From Actinomycetes bacterium (GTDB lineage: Bacteria > Actinomycetota > Actinomycetes > Actinomycetales > Demequinaceae), in NCBI GenBank assembly GCA_023428185.1, contig JAEYYZ010000158.1:1-20213 (forward strand): DNA of 20,213 nt, given 5' to 3'. The notes below the pieces were generated by a model. It had not been told where the DNA came from and did not search any database. It worked only from the letters and a program-made list of their open reading frames with translations. This document shows, piece by piece, positions 6,738-14,967 of the stretch (positions are counted from its first letter, which is position 1; each line of letters begins with the position of its first letter). A program made the position numbers and the translations under genes.

Positions 6738-9700
6738 TTACGGGTCTTCCGGCTCCGGAGGGTCCGAAGGCTCAGGGGTGACGATGGGCGGAATGGAGCA
6801 TTCGCTCGGGTAGGTAATGGACGCGAGCGATGAGTACTCGCCGCCCCACGTCACCTGGTACTCGTAGGTGAGGGGGTTGAAGAACTTGCTAGCGCTACCC
6901 GATGCTGCTGCGGAAATTTGAATGTCGCTGGCTAGGGGCAGTCCTGTGCACGAGTCTGGGAATCGCACTGTGACGATGGTGGGCACCGTGGTAGCGGCAA
7001 TGGGTGCCGGCGTGGAACACGTGAGCGTGGGGCTGTCCTCAGCGCAGTACGCCACTGAGATGGTCGGCGCTGCGTCCAGACTCAAAGAGAAACTCTCCTG
7101 AGGTATTGAACTGGAACCGTAGAAGTACGCCACGTAGTAGTCCGACCCTGGATTGTCGATTGACGGGCCGCTCGACAATTCATAGTTGAAGATGTGGGGC
7201 TGCGACGGGTGGCTATCGGGGTTCACATCGATCGTGTAACTCAAGGTTCCCGTAGGTGTACCAGGGTCAACCCACGTGAACTTCTCGTCGATGTTCGACC
7301 ACACAGCCCCGTACCCGTTGGAAAGGCACACCCCCACCTTGTAGTTGGTGTTGGGTGCGAGCCCGCTAATTACGGCCGATGCTGAGGTCACCGCAGGCGG
7401 TCCGGTCAGTTCTGCCACTCCAGTCCCGTCCGTTGCGGTCATGCGACATGTGGGCGTACCGCCGGTCCACGCGGCCCAGATACGCGTGGTGCCCGGAGCG
7501 TAGTTAGCGTTGGGCGTGCCCCCGGCGACGGTGATCTCGGGTCCGTTAGGTGTGGCAGCGATGGGTGAGCCAAACGACGGCGCACCGATCACGGTGACGC
7601 TTGCCGTGCGTGCGGAACCTTGATTCCCGCCCGGCATCGGCGGTTCGAACTGACTTATCGGGATGATCTCCAATTGCTGCGCGCCCACATCCAAGGTCAC
7701 GGGGAAGGTGGTGACCGGACCAGTGCGGGACACCGTTTGGCCGGTGTTGACGATGTGGAAGCTCTGAGTGTCGTCACTGGATTCCACTTGCGCCTGGACC
7801 ACTCCTTTGGTGAGGGTGGTCAGCGTGGCGTGGTACTGCGGCTGGGCGGTCACCGTAGCGATGGTGGGGGCCTGGAATGCCCACGATTGCACGGAGGTGG
7901 TGTCTAGAGATTCGCCCACACTGTTGACTGCGCGCGCCGTGTAACTCGCCTTCTCACCGTTGACGAGGCCGGTCACGAGGCATCGATAGGAGCCCGGCCC
8001 GCCCGGTTCGCAGGTAGCGGGATGCGGCGTGCCATTGCGAGAGATCACCACGGACGTGACGGGAGGGTGAGCTTGAGTGGCGTTGCCGAGATTGACCAGC
8101 AACGTCACGGACGTGCCGGTGTAGTCAACGGTGGTGATGCTTGCGGGGGTCTGGGGGTAACCCAAGATGTCGAGCGTCACTGTTCCCGTTCCGGTGCGCC
8201 CCTGAGCGTCGGCGACGGTGAAGCTCGCCACACACTCGCCGCCCACCGGCTTGGGCCCGGCAGGCCAGCTGGCCACCAATTGGGTGTCTGATGCTCGCGT
8301 CACAGTCGCTACGGGACAAACCACCGAGCTCGAGGCGCCCACACTCACCACTGTGAGTCCACTGCCGGTCACACCGGCAAAGGGGTCGTATTCACCGGGC
8401 AGTCCGGTGACGGTGATGAGGCAACTTGATCCGCGACTCACATCGCATTGATGCGAGAAGGTGGCGCCGCGTGGCGCATCAGGTGCGGCGACGCCCACGA
8501 CGAGAGCGATGGTGGTCGACAGTCCGCCGTATGCCGCCGATGCCACGGAGATGGATTCCCTGGTGCCGGGCTTGGCGTCGGCGTGGGCAAGGATGGAGAC
8601 CTGATCGCCGGTGTGCACCACGTCGAAGGATGCACCTGAATACAGCGTGGTCATCTGCAGCGAAGACTCATTGCCCACGCGTCCGCCTTCCCACTCCACC
8701 AAGGCGTCCAGAAGGTCAAGGCTTTGGCTCTGACCTGGGGAGATGGTCAGGCTCGTAGGCGTGAGGATCGCTTGGGGATCTTTGGGGATGATCACTAGAG
8801 GGATAGCGACGATGCTCCACGTGGACTGTCCTTCGAGGCGCACGGCCACGGAACAGGTGTCTGACCACGGCGCTTCGCGGCCCGCGGTGTAGGTCACCGA
8901 TGTACCGCGAGTGGGAGCGCACGTGGAATTGGCGCGTTGCACCGCAAATGACTCGTCGTTTCGCACCTGGATGGTGTCTCGGGGATTGATGTCGAGGATG
9001 TCGCGTACGTCGAACTCGACGCTTTGCTCTTCGCCCACTTCAATAGGCGCGGCTCCGACAATACGTTGCAAGCGCATGTCAGAAAGCGGAGGAATGCGCA
9101 AGAACCCGTAGGTGACTACTTCTTCTCCTGCGAAGTCAACTCCAGAGAGTACGAAGGGCACCACTGTGCGCTTTTGTGGGATGGGCCCGGAGATGGTCCG
9201 TCCATTGACCTCGTACGTATCGGCCGCATCTCCCCAGACCGAGAGCCTCAACTGTGCGACGTCGCCGGTGGCCCATTGGACCTTGTCAGTCACCACGTCG
9301 ATGCCTGTGGCCAGATCCAGTCTGGTCCGCGCGGTGACGGTGGTGTCGGTGACGCGTAGTTGGGGCGGGCTGGCATCCTCAGAGACACCCACCACGATGA
9401 GTCCTTGCGACACCGAGAGTGTCGACGACGATTCCACTCGGTAGACGTAGGAATGGGTGCCCTGCACGTCGCCAGGGAACAACTGCACCTTGCCGTCTTC
9501 GAGCGATGTGTCTGAACCGATCAACGCCTCGAGGCGCGCGTACTCTTCGCTACCTTCTGTGGCGTTGGGAAGCAGGTCTAGCAGCCGCAAGTTGCCGCGC
9601 AGGGGGTCCCTGTCGTTAAGGAGCGGCTCCACCTCGAGGGGGAAGTCGGAACCAACTTGTGCAGCCACGTAATCGGTGTACGTGATGGGTGAGGGGTCGG

Positions 9701-12700
9701 TCAGTTCCGCATTGAGCACGCCCACGCGCACGAGCGCCGTGGCGGATTCGCCAAGGCTATCGGTGACGGTGTACTCAAACGTCGCCTGGCCGCCCGGTAC
9801 TCCTCCAGCGGGTGCGCGGTATACCAAGGCATTTCCGCCAGCGGAGATAGAAGCCACACCACTGCCGGCTCGGGGTTGGGATACATCACTCAGGTAGACA
9901 GCGTCGCCATCAGGGTCTAGGCCGGTTGCCAGCAGGGGAATGTTCACCGATTGCCCTGCGAGTACGCGGGCTGTCAGCGTTTGCGGCTGTGGCGCGCGGT
10001 TGGATCCAGGAGCAAGCACGGTCACGGTGAGGGTGGTGGTGTCAAAGCGACCGGGATCGTTCTCCAGGTACGTGGTGTACCTCAAGGTGTAGACGTCCGG
10101 TACAGTCGGCGCCAAGTACCTCAACGATGAGCCGGAAGAGAAGGCGAGTTCGCCGGCCGTGCCGGAACCTTCCACTTCGGGCATCAACAGCAATCGCTCG
10201 CCCCGAGGGCTGACGTCGTTGTCCAACACCGCGACATCCACTTGCGTGCCTGCGCGCACGCTGATGGTGTCCGGCACGGCGATGGGATTCACGCCATGGC
10301 TGGGTGGCAAGAGGAACGCAGTGAGTTGCGTCGTGGCGGTGGTACCTGCGCCGTCGCTCACCGTGACGTCTGCAGTGCCGATGCGACCAGGTAGCCCGTC
10401 AGCCGTGGAACCACTGACACGAACATAGGCCTCAGCGACCACGTTCACACTGAGCCCGGGTGCGCTCGTGCTCGCGGAACTCACCATGAGCACTCGTCCA
10501 GTGGTGTTCTGCGCAGTGGCCAGTACGTCCAGCGTGGAATCTTCTTGGGGCCGCACAAAAGCCACGAGCGGGGGCAGGCTGAGCGTTCCCGCTTGCTCAG
10601 CAATGCTGAATCTCAACGTCGCCGTCTGCTGAGCCAGCGTCACCGCATCCTCCACGGTGTATGTGGCGGAGTACTCGCCGGGGGCAGCGGCATACAAGTC
10701 GATGGTGCCGGTGGCGACGTTGGGCGCCACTGTGAACTCTGTGCTGCCCTTGGACGCCACGGCGTCGAGCAAGCGGTACGAGCCGGAGCCGCCTGTGACA
10801 AAGTCGGCGATGGAGATGTTGCGACCTTCACCCGCGGCGGCAGCGAGCGCAATAGGCCTGACCTCCAGCGAGGGGGCAGAGGTCACGCGTAGCTCGAGCT
10901 CGGCATCGGTAGACGCGCCCATAGCGTCGGTGACGGTAATGGTGAGTCCAATGACACTGTCACCGGCGTTGGGGTCAAGGTGGCGGATCACGACGTTGCC
11001 CTCTGCGGTGGGCACCACGGTGATGGGCGCGTTGGGGTCGGTGGCGTACGCGGCCGTCAAAGCAAAGACGTCGCCTTCAGGGTCTACCCAGCCACTGAGC
11101 ACCGGGATGGAGACGTAGCCCCCGGGAGAGACTTGCGGTGAAGGTGGTTCTTGGGTGCAGTCCTGAACTCCGCACCACACGGGAGGGCTGTTTACCTCGT
11201 CAGGGATCACAGTGAGCGTGACTGTTGCCAGATCGGATTGGGCGTTGCCGTCCGAAACTGCATAGGTGAAGCTCGCTGTTCCCTCACTTGCGGCAATCGC
11301 CGCCACGGCGACTTGGTTGTCAGAAGCCAGGCGAATATCACCAAAGGCACTGTCGCTGAGGCCCGTCAAGGAGCCAGGAGCGATAGTTAAGACGTCCTTC
11401 TTGTTGGGGTCGTGGTCGTTGTACAACAGCGGGAGCACGGTGACGGCGCCCCGGCGAACACCCAGCACGTCGTCTACGGCGACGGGTGGCTCTTGTTCCA
11501 CAACGTCATCTACGGTGACCGTGCCCTCGCTCTCGTCGTCTTCTTCAAGCGGATCCCATTGGTCAAGAGGGATCAATGTTCCGTCTGGAATCATCCACAA
11601 CAACCCAGTACTGGTCTCGGTGAGCACAGCACGATCACCGTTAGAGCGGAACGCAGGTGAGATCGCCTGAATGTCGTCAAGCGCTCCCGCAGGCACGGTG
11701 AGATCCAGCACGCCCTGGGCGTTTTCTTGCCACAATGTTGCGCTACCGGAATCCACCCACGCGGCGTAGCCCACTCCTTGGAGAATGAGAGGCGCGGCAG
11801 GATTGCCGCTCGCTTGCACCACTTGACTCACGGAACCGTCGCGTAACGACAAAGCGGTGAGGCCCTCGGCATCGGCAAAGAGCACGCGATCCCCGGGCGA
11901 GGCGTTGCCTTGGATCAGGGCGTCTCCCCCTAAGCCCGTCTCTACCGGTGCCTGGCCACCTTCCCACCAGACTCGGCCATCCGTGGGGGAGAAGAGCACC
12001 CAGCGACCATCGGCGAACGACATCGCGAACTCGTTGTCATCGCCTGGCGGTTGGGGGAGGGGAATTTCGGCGCCCACAAACGTGGCGTTGAGTGCATCGA
12101 AGATGCGCACGGCCTTCTCAGCACTCGAGTACATAGCGACGCGGCCTGAGTCATCGATCGCGGCGGCGTTTGCGGTGTAGCGAGGGGGTTCCTCGCCTTC
12201 CTCCACTTCGGCGTCGGCAAACGGGTTGACATTCCAGGCGCCACTTTGCACGTCGCCAGGCTTCGGATAGCTACCGAGGTAGATCTCGCCGGAATCGGTG
12301 AGATAAAGAATGAAGTCGCCGGCGCTAGCCACACTTCCTGTACCTGCTGGAGTGGGGCTTGCTACGGCACCCGAAGACTCGCCTGACCCGGCTTCCACAA
12401 AGTCTTGCGGGAACGCAGGGTCGATGGCCCACGCCTGAGACAGGCCTTGAGTGAGCACCACGCTCCGAGGTCCGGATTGCAGCACACTCACGGGATCAGC
12501 TACCGCCCTCACGGTGTCGAGCTCGCCCAACTCGGTGTTGAGACGCGCATATTGACCGTCGTCCCTCGTGACCCAGATGTTGGTTTCGAGTCGCGGAAGT
12601 TCTTGGGCGTCGTAACCGTCGGCGAGGACGGCCCCTACCGCTACCGCGCTCACGGCAAGCACGGTTACCGATGCTGCGAGAACTCGCGGGGCGCGAGGTC

Positions 12701-12722
12701 CAGTGAGTCCAAGAACTGCCAC
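6738..12722 (-). CDS. Giant membrane-anchored surface protein: propeller-like region, Ig-like and FN3-like domains
   Basis: A 1994-aa protein. Residues 12-35 form one hydrophobic segment after an Arg-containing N-terminus, so it is probably a signal anchor with the rest outside. Residues about 45-390 contain repeated strand-turn units (FILYLTDSGEIYLG, WVLFSPTDGRVWWEG, VLFADAEGLTALSL, GLLWMIPDG), suggesting a beta-propeller. After an acidic linker (about 393-410), Ig/cadherin-like modules follow: about 412-507 (PPVAVDDVLGV... YAVSDG), 512-613, 618-707, 716-805, 810-903 (NPIAVPDTISV... LDNDVSP), 908-1003 (LDPDGDAVYL... YTVTDSLGES) and 1009-1113. Less clear beta modules follow, then FN3-like units with a convincing one at about 1524-1617. 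The tail is Pro/acidic; no LPxTG sorting signal is seen. GTG at 12722 directly follows the kinase TAA, with GGGAG 8 nt upstream. Its placement suggests it is the extracellular partner of the kinase or the cargo of MoxR/DUF58. Confidence 0.9.
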   Translation of the reverse strand: MAVLGLTGPRAPRVLAASVTVLAVSAVAVGAVLADGYDAQELPRLETNIWVTRDDGQYARLNTELGELDTVRAVADPVSVLQSGPRSVVLTQGLSQAWAIDPAFPQDFVEAGSGESSGAVASPTPAGTGSVASAGDFILYLTDSGEIYLGSYPKPGDVQSGAWNVNPFADAEVEEGEEPPRYTANAAAIDDSGRVAMYSSAEKAVRIFDALNATFVGAEIPLPQPPGDDNEFAMSFADGRWVLFSPTDGRVWWEGGQAPVETGLGGDALIQGNASPGDRVLFADAEGLTALSLRDGSVSQVVQASGNPAAPLILQGVGYAAWVDSGSATLWQENAQGVLDLTVPAGALDDIQAISPAFRSNGDRAVLTETSTGLLWMIPDGTLIPLDQWDPLEEDDESEGTVTVDDVVEQEPPVAVDDVLGVRRGAVTVLPLLYNDHDPNKKDVLTIAPGSLTGLSDSAFGDIRLASDNQVAVAAIAASEGTASFTYAVSDGNAQSDLATVTLTVIPDEVNSPPVWCGVQDCTQEPPSPQVSPGGYVSIPVLSGWVDPEGDVFALTAAYATDPNAPITVVPTAEGNVVIRHLDPNAGDSVIGLTITVTDAMGASTDAELELRVTSAPSLEVRPIALAAAAGEGRNISIADFVTGGSGSYRLLDAVASKGSTEFTVAPNVATGTIDLYAAAPGEYSATYTVEDAVTLAQQTATLRFSIAEQAGTLSLPPLVAFVRPQEDSTLDVLATAQNTTGRVLMVSSASTSAPGLSVNVVAEAYVRVSGSTADGLPGRIGTADVTVSDGAGTTATTQLTAFLLPPSHGVNPIAVPDTISVRAGTQVDVAVLDNDVSPRGERLLLMPEVEGSGTAGELAFSSGSSLRYLAPTVPDVYTLRYTTYLENDPGRFDTTTLTVTVLAPGSNRAPQPQTLTARVLAGQSVNIPLLATGLDPDGDAVYLSDVSQPRAGSGVASISAGGNALVYRAPAGGVPGGQATFEYTVTDSLGESATALVRVGVLNAELTDPSPITYTDYVAAQVGSDFPLEVEPLLNDRDPLRGNLRLLDLLPNATEGSEEYARLEALIGSDTSLEDGKVQLFPGDVQGTHSYVYRVESSSTLSVSQGLIVVGVSEDASPPQLRVTDTTVTARTRLDLATGIDVVTDKVQWATGDVAQLRLSVWGDAADTYEVNGRTISGPIPQKRTVVPFVLSGVDFAGEEVVTYGFLRIPPLSDMRLQRIVGAAPIEVGEEQSVEFDVRDILDINPRDTIQVRNDESFAVQRANSTCAPTRGTSVTYTAGREAPWSDTCSVAVRLEGQSTWSIVAIPLVIIPKDPQAILTPTSLTISPGQSQSLDLLDALVEWEGGRVGNESSLQMTTLYSGASFDVVHTGDQVSILAHADAKPGTRESISVASAAYGGLSTTIALVVGVAAPDAPRGATFSHQCDVSRGSSCLITVTGLPGEYDPFAGVTGSGLTVVSVGASSSVVCPVATVTRASDTQLVASWPAGPKPVGGECVASFTVADAQGRTGTGTVTLDILGYPQTPASITTVDYTGTSVTLLVNLGNATQAHPPVTSVVISRNGTPHPATCEPGGPGSYRCLVTGLVNGEKASYTARAVNSVGESLDTTSVQSWAFQAPTIATVTAQPQYHATLTTLTKGVVQAQVESSDDTQSFHIVNTGQTVSRTGPVTTFPVTLDVGAQQLEIIPISQFEPPMPGGNQGSARTASVTVIGAPSFGSPIAATPNGPEITVAGGTPNANYAPGTTRIWAAWTGGTPTCRMTATDGTGVAELTGPPAVTSASAVISGLAPNTNYKVGVCLSNGYGAVWSNIDEKFTWVDPGTPTGTLSYTIDVNPDSHPSQPHIFNYELSSGPSIDNPGSDYYVAYFYGSSSIPQESFSLSLDAAPTISVAYCAEDSPTLTCSTPAPIAATTVPTIVTVRFPDSCTGLPLASDIQISAAASGSASKFFNPLTYEYQVTWGGEYSSLASITYPSECSIPPIVTPEPSDPPEPEDP

Positions 12723-13868
12723 TTACAACACTCCCGTGGCAAACAGAATCGCAACCGCAATGGCTACGGCTGCGCCAGCACCCATGGCTGCACCGCGCAG
12801 GGTGGCATTCTTACCGGGCGTGCGGGCAGGGGCATCCGCGTTCAGTTGAGCGTTGACGCGTTGCGCCGATGCCAAGTTCTGGGCCCGAGCGGCACGGCGT
12901 GAGTCCTGGCGCACAGTCGTGATGACGGGTCCTCGGGGTTCCTCGCCTGGAGCGGGTTCTGCAAGCGCGGCACTTGCCCATGCTTGATCCACCACTTCCA
13001 GGGGTGTGGGCGCGATACCCATTTCGTATTGAGCCATGCGCAAGTCCTCGGCCAGTTCCAGCATCGAGCCGTAGCGTTTGGCGGGCGCCTTGTCTAAGCA
13101 CCGCATCAGCGCACTCTCCACGCGCATCGTGACATCTTCGCGGCCGGTGGGAATGTACTTGGCCTTCACAATGCGGGCCTGGAGTTGATCCCTGGGGATG
13201 CGCTCGCGAGACGGTGAATCGAACGGCGAACGCCCTGCCAGCAAGGTGTACAAAGTGGCACCCAAACTCCACACTTCGGCAGCGATGGAGCCTGAGATTT
13301 CGCCTTGCAAGACCTCGGGTGAACTCCACGGCACCGACATGGCGAACACCTCGGGTGATTCTTCAATGCGGGATAGCGCACCCGCAATGCCAAAGTCGGC
13401 GAGCACCGGAGCGCCGAGCGTGGTCACCAACACGTTGGACGGTTTGATGTCGCGATGCAGTACACCGCTACGGTGAGCAGTCTCCAAAGCCGAGGCCATC
13501 CGCACACCGGTGCTGAGGACGTCGGCTACCGGTAGTGGCGCTGTCTTGTAGCGCGCGCTCATGCTGTCGGGGCAGTACTCCATGACAAAGTACGGGCGCC
13601 CGTCACCGGAGATGCTCGCTTGGAAGATGGTGACAATGGAGGGGTGCGCGCTGAGCCTGGCCAGAACGTCAGCCTCCGCATTGAACGTCCGCAGCACCTC
13701 GGGATTGATGGCGTCGTCTACGAGCACCTTCACGGCAACAGCACGGCGTGGCATGTCTTGTTCGTAGAGAAAGACGTCGGCAAATCCACCCGAGCCCAGG
13801 GGTCGAATGTAGCTATAACCCGCCAGTACCGGTGGAACAGCAGTAGTGCGTCGTGCCACAGTGGTCAC
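12723..13868 (-). CDS. Ser/Thr protein kinase with C-terminal membrane anchor
   Basis: A 381-aa Hanks-type kinase. Visible motifs: glycine loop GSGGFADV (about 25-32), VAVK with K47, HRDIKPSN with D140, K142 and N145, DFG at 158-160, SPE at 183-185, and EVWSLGATLYTLLAGRSPF (198-216). All ATP-binding and catalytic residues are present, so it should be active. Two features are odd. The activation segment between DFG and SPE has four Ser but no Thr, and the usual Asp of subdomain IX is Glu198. After an Ala/Arg-rich linker, one membrane helix (about 360-379) ends the protein with no outside domain, unlike PknB with its PASTA repeats. The GTG at 13868 has GAGGG close upstream; a second GTG three codons on is possible. 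The stop is followed at once, in the same frame, by the surface protein start. Likely targets are the FHA, DUF58 and transglutaminase-like neighbours. Confidence 0.93.
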   Translation of the reverse strand: MTTVARRTTAVPPVLAGYSYIRPLGSGGFADVFLYEQDMPRRAVAVKVLVDDAINPEVLRTFNAEADVLARLSAHPSIVTIFQASISGDGRPYFVMEYCPDSMSARYKTAPLPVADVLSTGVRMASALETAHRSGVLHRDIKPSNVLVTTLGAPVLADFGIAGALSRIEESPEVFAMSVPWSSPEVLQGEISGSIAAEVWSLGATLYTLLAGRSPFDSPSRERIPRDQLQARIVKAKYIPTGREDVTMRVESALMRCLDKAPAKRYGSMLELAEDLRMAQYEMGIAPTPLEVVDQAWASAALAEPAPGEEPRGPVITTVRQDSRRAARAQNLASAQRVNAQLNADAPARTPGKNATLRGAAMGAGAAVAIAVAILFATGVL

Positions 13869-13921
13869 CTGCCCTCATCAGGATCGCTGGGGCTCCGCGA
13901 GAAGAACTAGCGCCCCCATGG
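13869..13921 (-). other. Short gap between the FHA gene and the kinase gene
   Basis: 53 nt with a possible weak hairpin (GGGGC near 13915 against GCCCC near 13889) and no U-run, so it is not a convincing terminator. Read-through from the FHA gene into the kinase is likely. Confidence 0.35.
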
Positions 13922-14863
13922 TTAACTCCGAGTACCCACAACAATGCGGAAGCCTTCACCGAGGTCGAGAGTGTCGCCTCGTTGCAGACTTACCGAATCC
14001 CCCCCGCGGAGCAAGCGTGGCGGCCTGTCCGGCGTGAGTACCAACGTGCCGTTGGTTGAATCAAGGTCACGCGCCTTGAGCTCCCCGCCTGCAGCGGTGA
14101 ACTCTACGTGTTTACTCGAAATCTCGCGGTGCGGCGACGGAGCCACAATGTAATAGGTCTGTGTCTCGTCAGGGCTTGAGCGCCATGGCTTGCGGCCCAC
14201 CACAATCTGCGGGGCGGCTACGAGTTCGTTTCCGTCGGGCAAAGTCAACGTCCAAATAGTGCCCGCTTCGAGGGGCGCGTGGGTCTCAAAGTCACTGGCT
14301 TTGCGGCTCATGGTGGACTCGAGTGCCTCGTCCAACGCGGCCTCGCGCTCGGCATCGGACAGTGCGATGGTCTCCAAGGGAAGTTCCGAATCCGCAGGCG
14401 TCAAAGGCGCGTTGATAGCGAGATCCACACCCACAGAGATGGCGGATGCGCGCACCGCGCCGTTGCGCAACGGCAAACCACTCACAGCGTTCGTGACGGG
14501 CTCAAGGGAGAGGTGGAGAGACTCCACTCCGTACGCTTCGCCGTGAAGCCAGTTCTGGCCACGCGGCCACGTGAAGCGGCTCGTTGAGGCGCCACCCAAG
14601 TCGACCACGATGTCCCCGCGCATCGTGACACCAAAGATGCGGTTGTCTGCGTCGACAATTTCAACGAGGGCGAACCTCTCGGCCGATGCCGGGTCCGTGA
14701 GAAGTTGTAGCGCCGGCTCGGGCGTAGAGCCTGGTCCGTCCAGCATGCGGTGCACGGTGGAGACCACTTCAGCAGAAGCGTCGGCACTAAAGAGGCCTAC
14801 AAAGCGCTCTGTGACAACGGCGTAACCTGCTGAAGAGGTCTCGGCGGGGGCGTATGCGAACAC
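13922..14863 (-). CDS. FHA domain protein with conserved-looking N-terminal domain
   Basis: A 313-aa, apparently cytosolic protein with no membrane segment. Residues about 1-120 form a domain I cannot name, with AVVTERFVGLFS, RGDIVVDLGG and FTWPRGQNWLHGE. Residues about 150-195 are charged and helical. The C-terminal FHA domain (about 203-313) shows VVGRKP (221-226), PHREISSKHVEF (244-255) and RDLDSTNG (265-272), matching the loops that bind phospho-threonine. It is the first gene of the minus-strand set, 53 nt upstream of the kinase, so it probably reads kinase-made marks or binds the kinase itself. GTG at 14863 is chosen because a TATAGT box ends 6 nt upstream, which fits a leaderless start. 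The AAGGAG abutting the GTG is too close to act as a normal ribosome binding site. Confidence 0.9.
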   Translation of the reverse strand: MFAYAPAETSSAGYAVVTERFVGLFSADASAEVVSTVHRMLDGPGSTPEPALQLLTDPASAERFALVEIVDADNRIFGVTMRGDIVVDLGGASTSRFTWPRGQNWLHGEAYGVESLHLSLEPVTNAVSGLPLRNGAVRASAISVGVDLAINAPLTPADSELPLETIALSDAEREAALDEALESTMSRKASDFETHAPLEAGTIWTLTLPDGNELVAAPQIVVGRKPWRSSPDETQTYYIVAPSPHREISSKHVEFTAAGGELKARDLDSTNGTLVLTPDRPPRLLRGGDSVSLQRGDTLDLGEGFRIVVGTRS

Positions 14864-14869
14864 TCCTTA

Positions 14870-14875
14870 ACTATA
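14870..14875 (-). promoter_or_regulatory. Candidate -10 box of the FHA/kinase operon (leaderless start)
   Basis: TATAGT on the minus strand, followed by 6 nt and then GTG at 14863, the distance expected if transcription starts on the start codon. No good TTGACA-like -35 is seen 16-18 nt further upstream. Leaderless transcripts with TANNNT boxes are common in actinobacteria. Confidence 0.45.
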
Positions 14876-14885
14876 GGTGGACCGC

Positions 14886-14909
14886 GGATGCGGCCTCTAG
14901 CCGCTGCAT
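14886..14909 (-). promoter_or_regulatory. Bulged inverted repeat upstream of the FHA gene
   Basis: On the minus strand, GATGC and GGC pair with GCC and GCATC, with an AGC bulge and a TAGAG loop. It lies between the propeller gene and the -10 box. There is no U-run behind it, so a terminator role is doubtful. Confidence 0.25.
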
Positions 14910-14917
14910 CGTTCATG

Positions 14918-14930
14918 GGGGAAATTCCCC
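14918..14930. promoter_or_regulatory. Palindrome GGGGAAATTCCCC, candidate operator
   Basis: A perfect 6-bp inverted repeat around one central base, centred about 61 bp upstream of the FHA start and 25 bp past the propeller gene stop. The loop is too short for an RNA hairpin, so a protein-binding site is more likely than a terminator. Confidence 0.35.
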
Positions 14931-14951
14931 ACGGGCGTGGCGGTGGGCTTG

Positions 14952-14967
14952 CAGTCAGACCTGACTG
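14952..14967. repeat. Inverted repeat CAGTCAG-AC-CTGACTG at the propeller gene stop
   Basis: A perfect 7-bp inverted repeat with a 2-nt centre overlapping the TGA of the propeller gene. As RNA it could fold with a 4-nt loop. There is no T-run downstream, so at best it is a weak terminator or 3'-end stabiliser. Confidence 0.35.

Noticed and set aside
13880..13918. Possible 13-codon leader peptide before the kinase gene
   Set aside because: No ribosome binding site or regulatory codon run; short ORFs of this size occur by chance.
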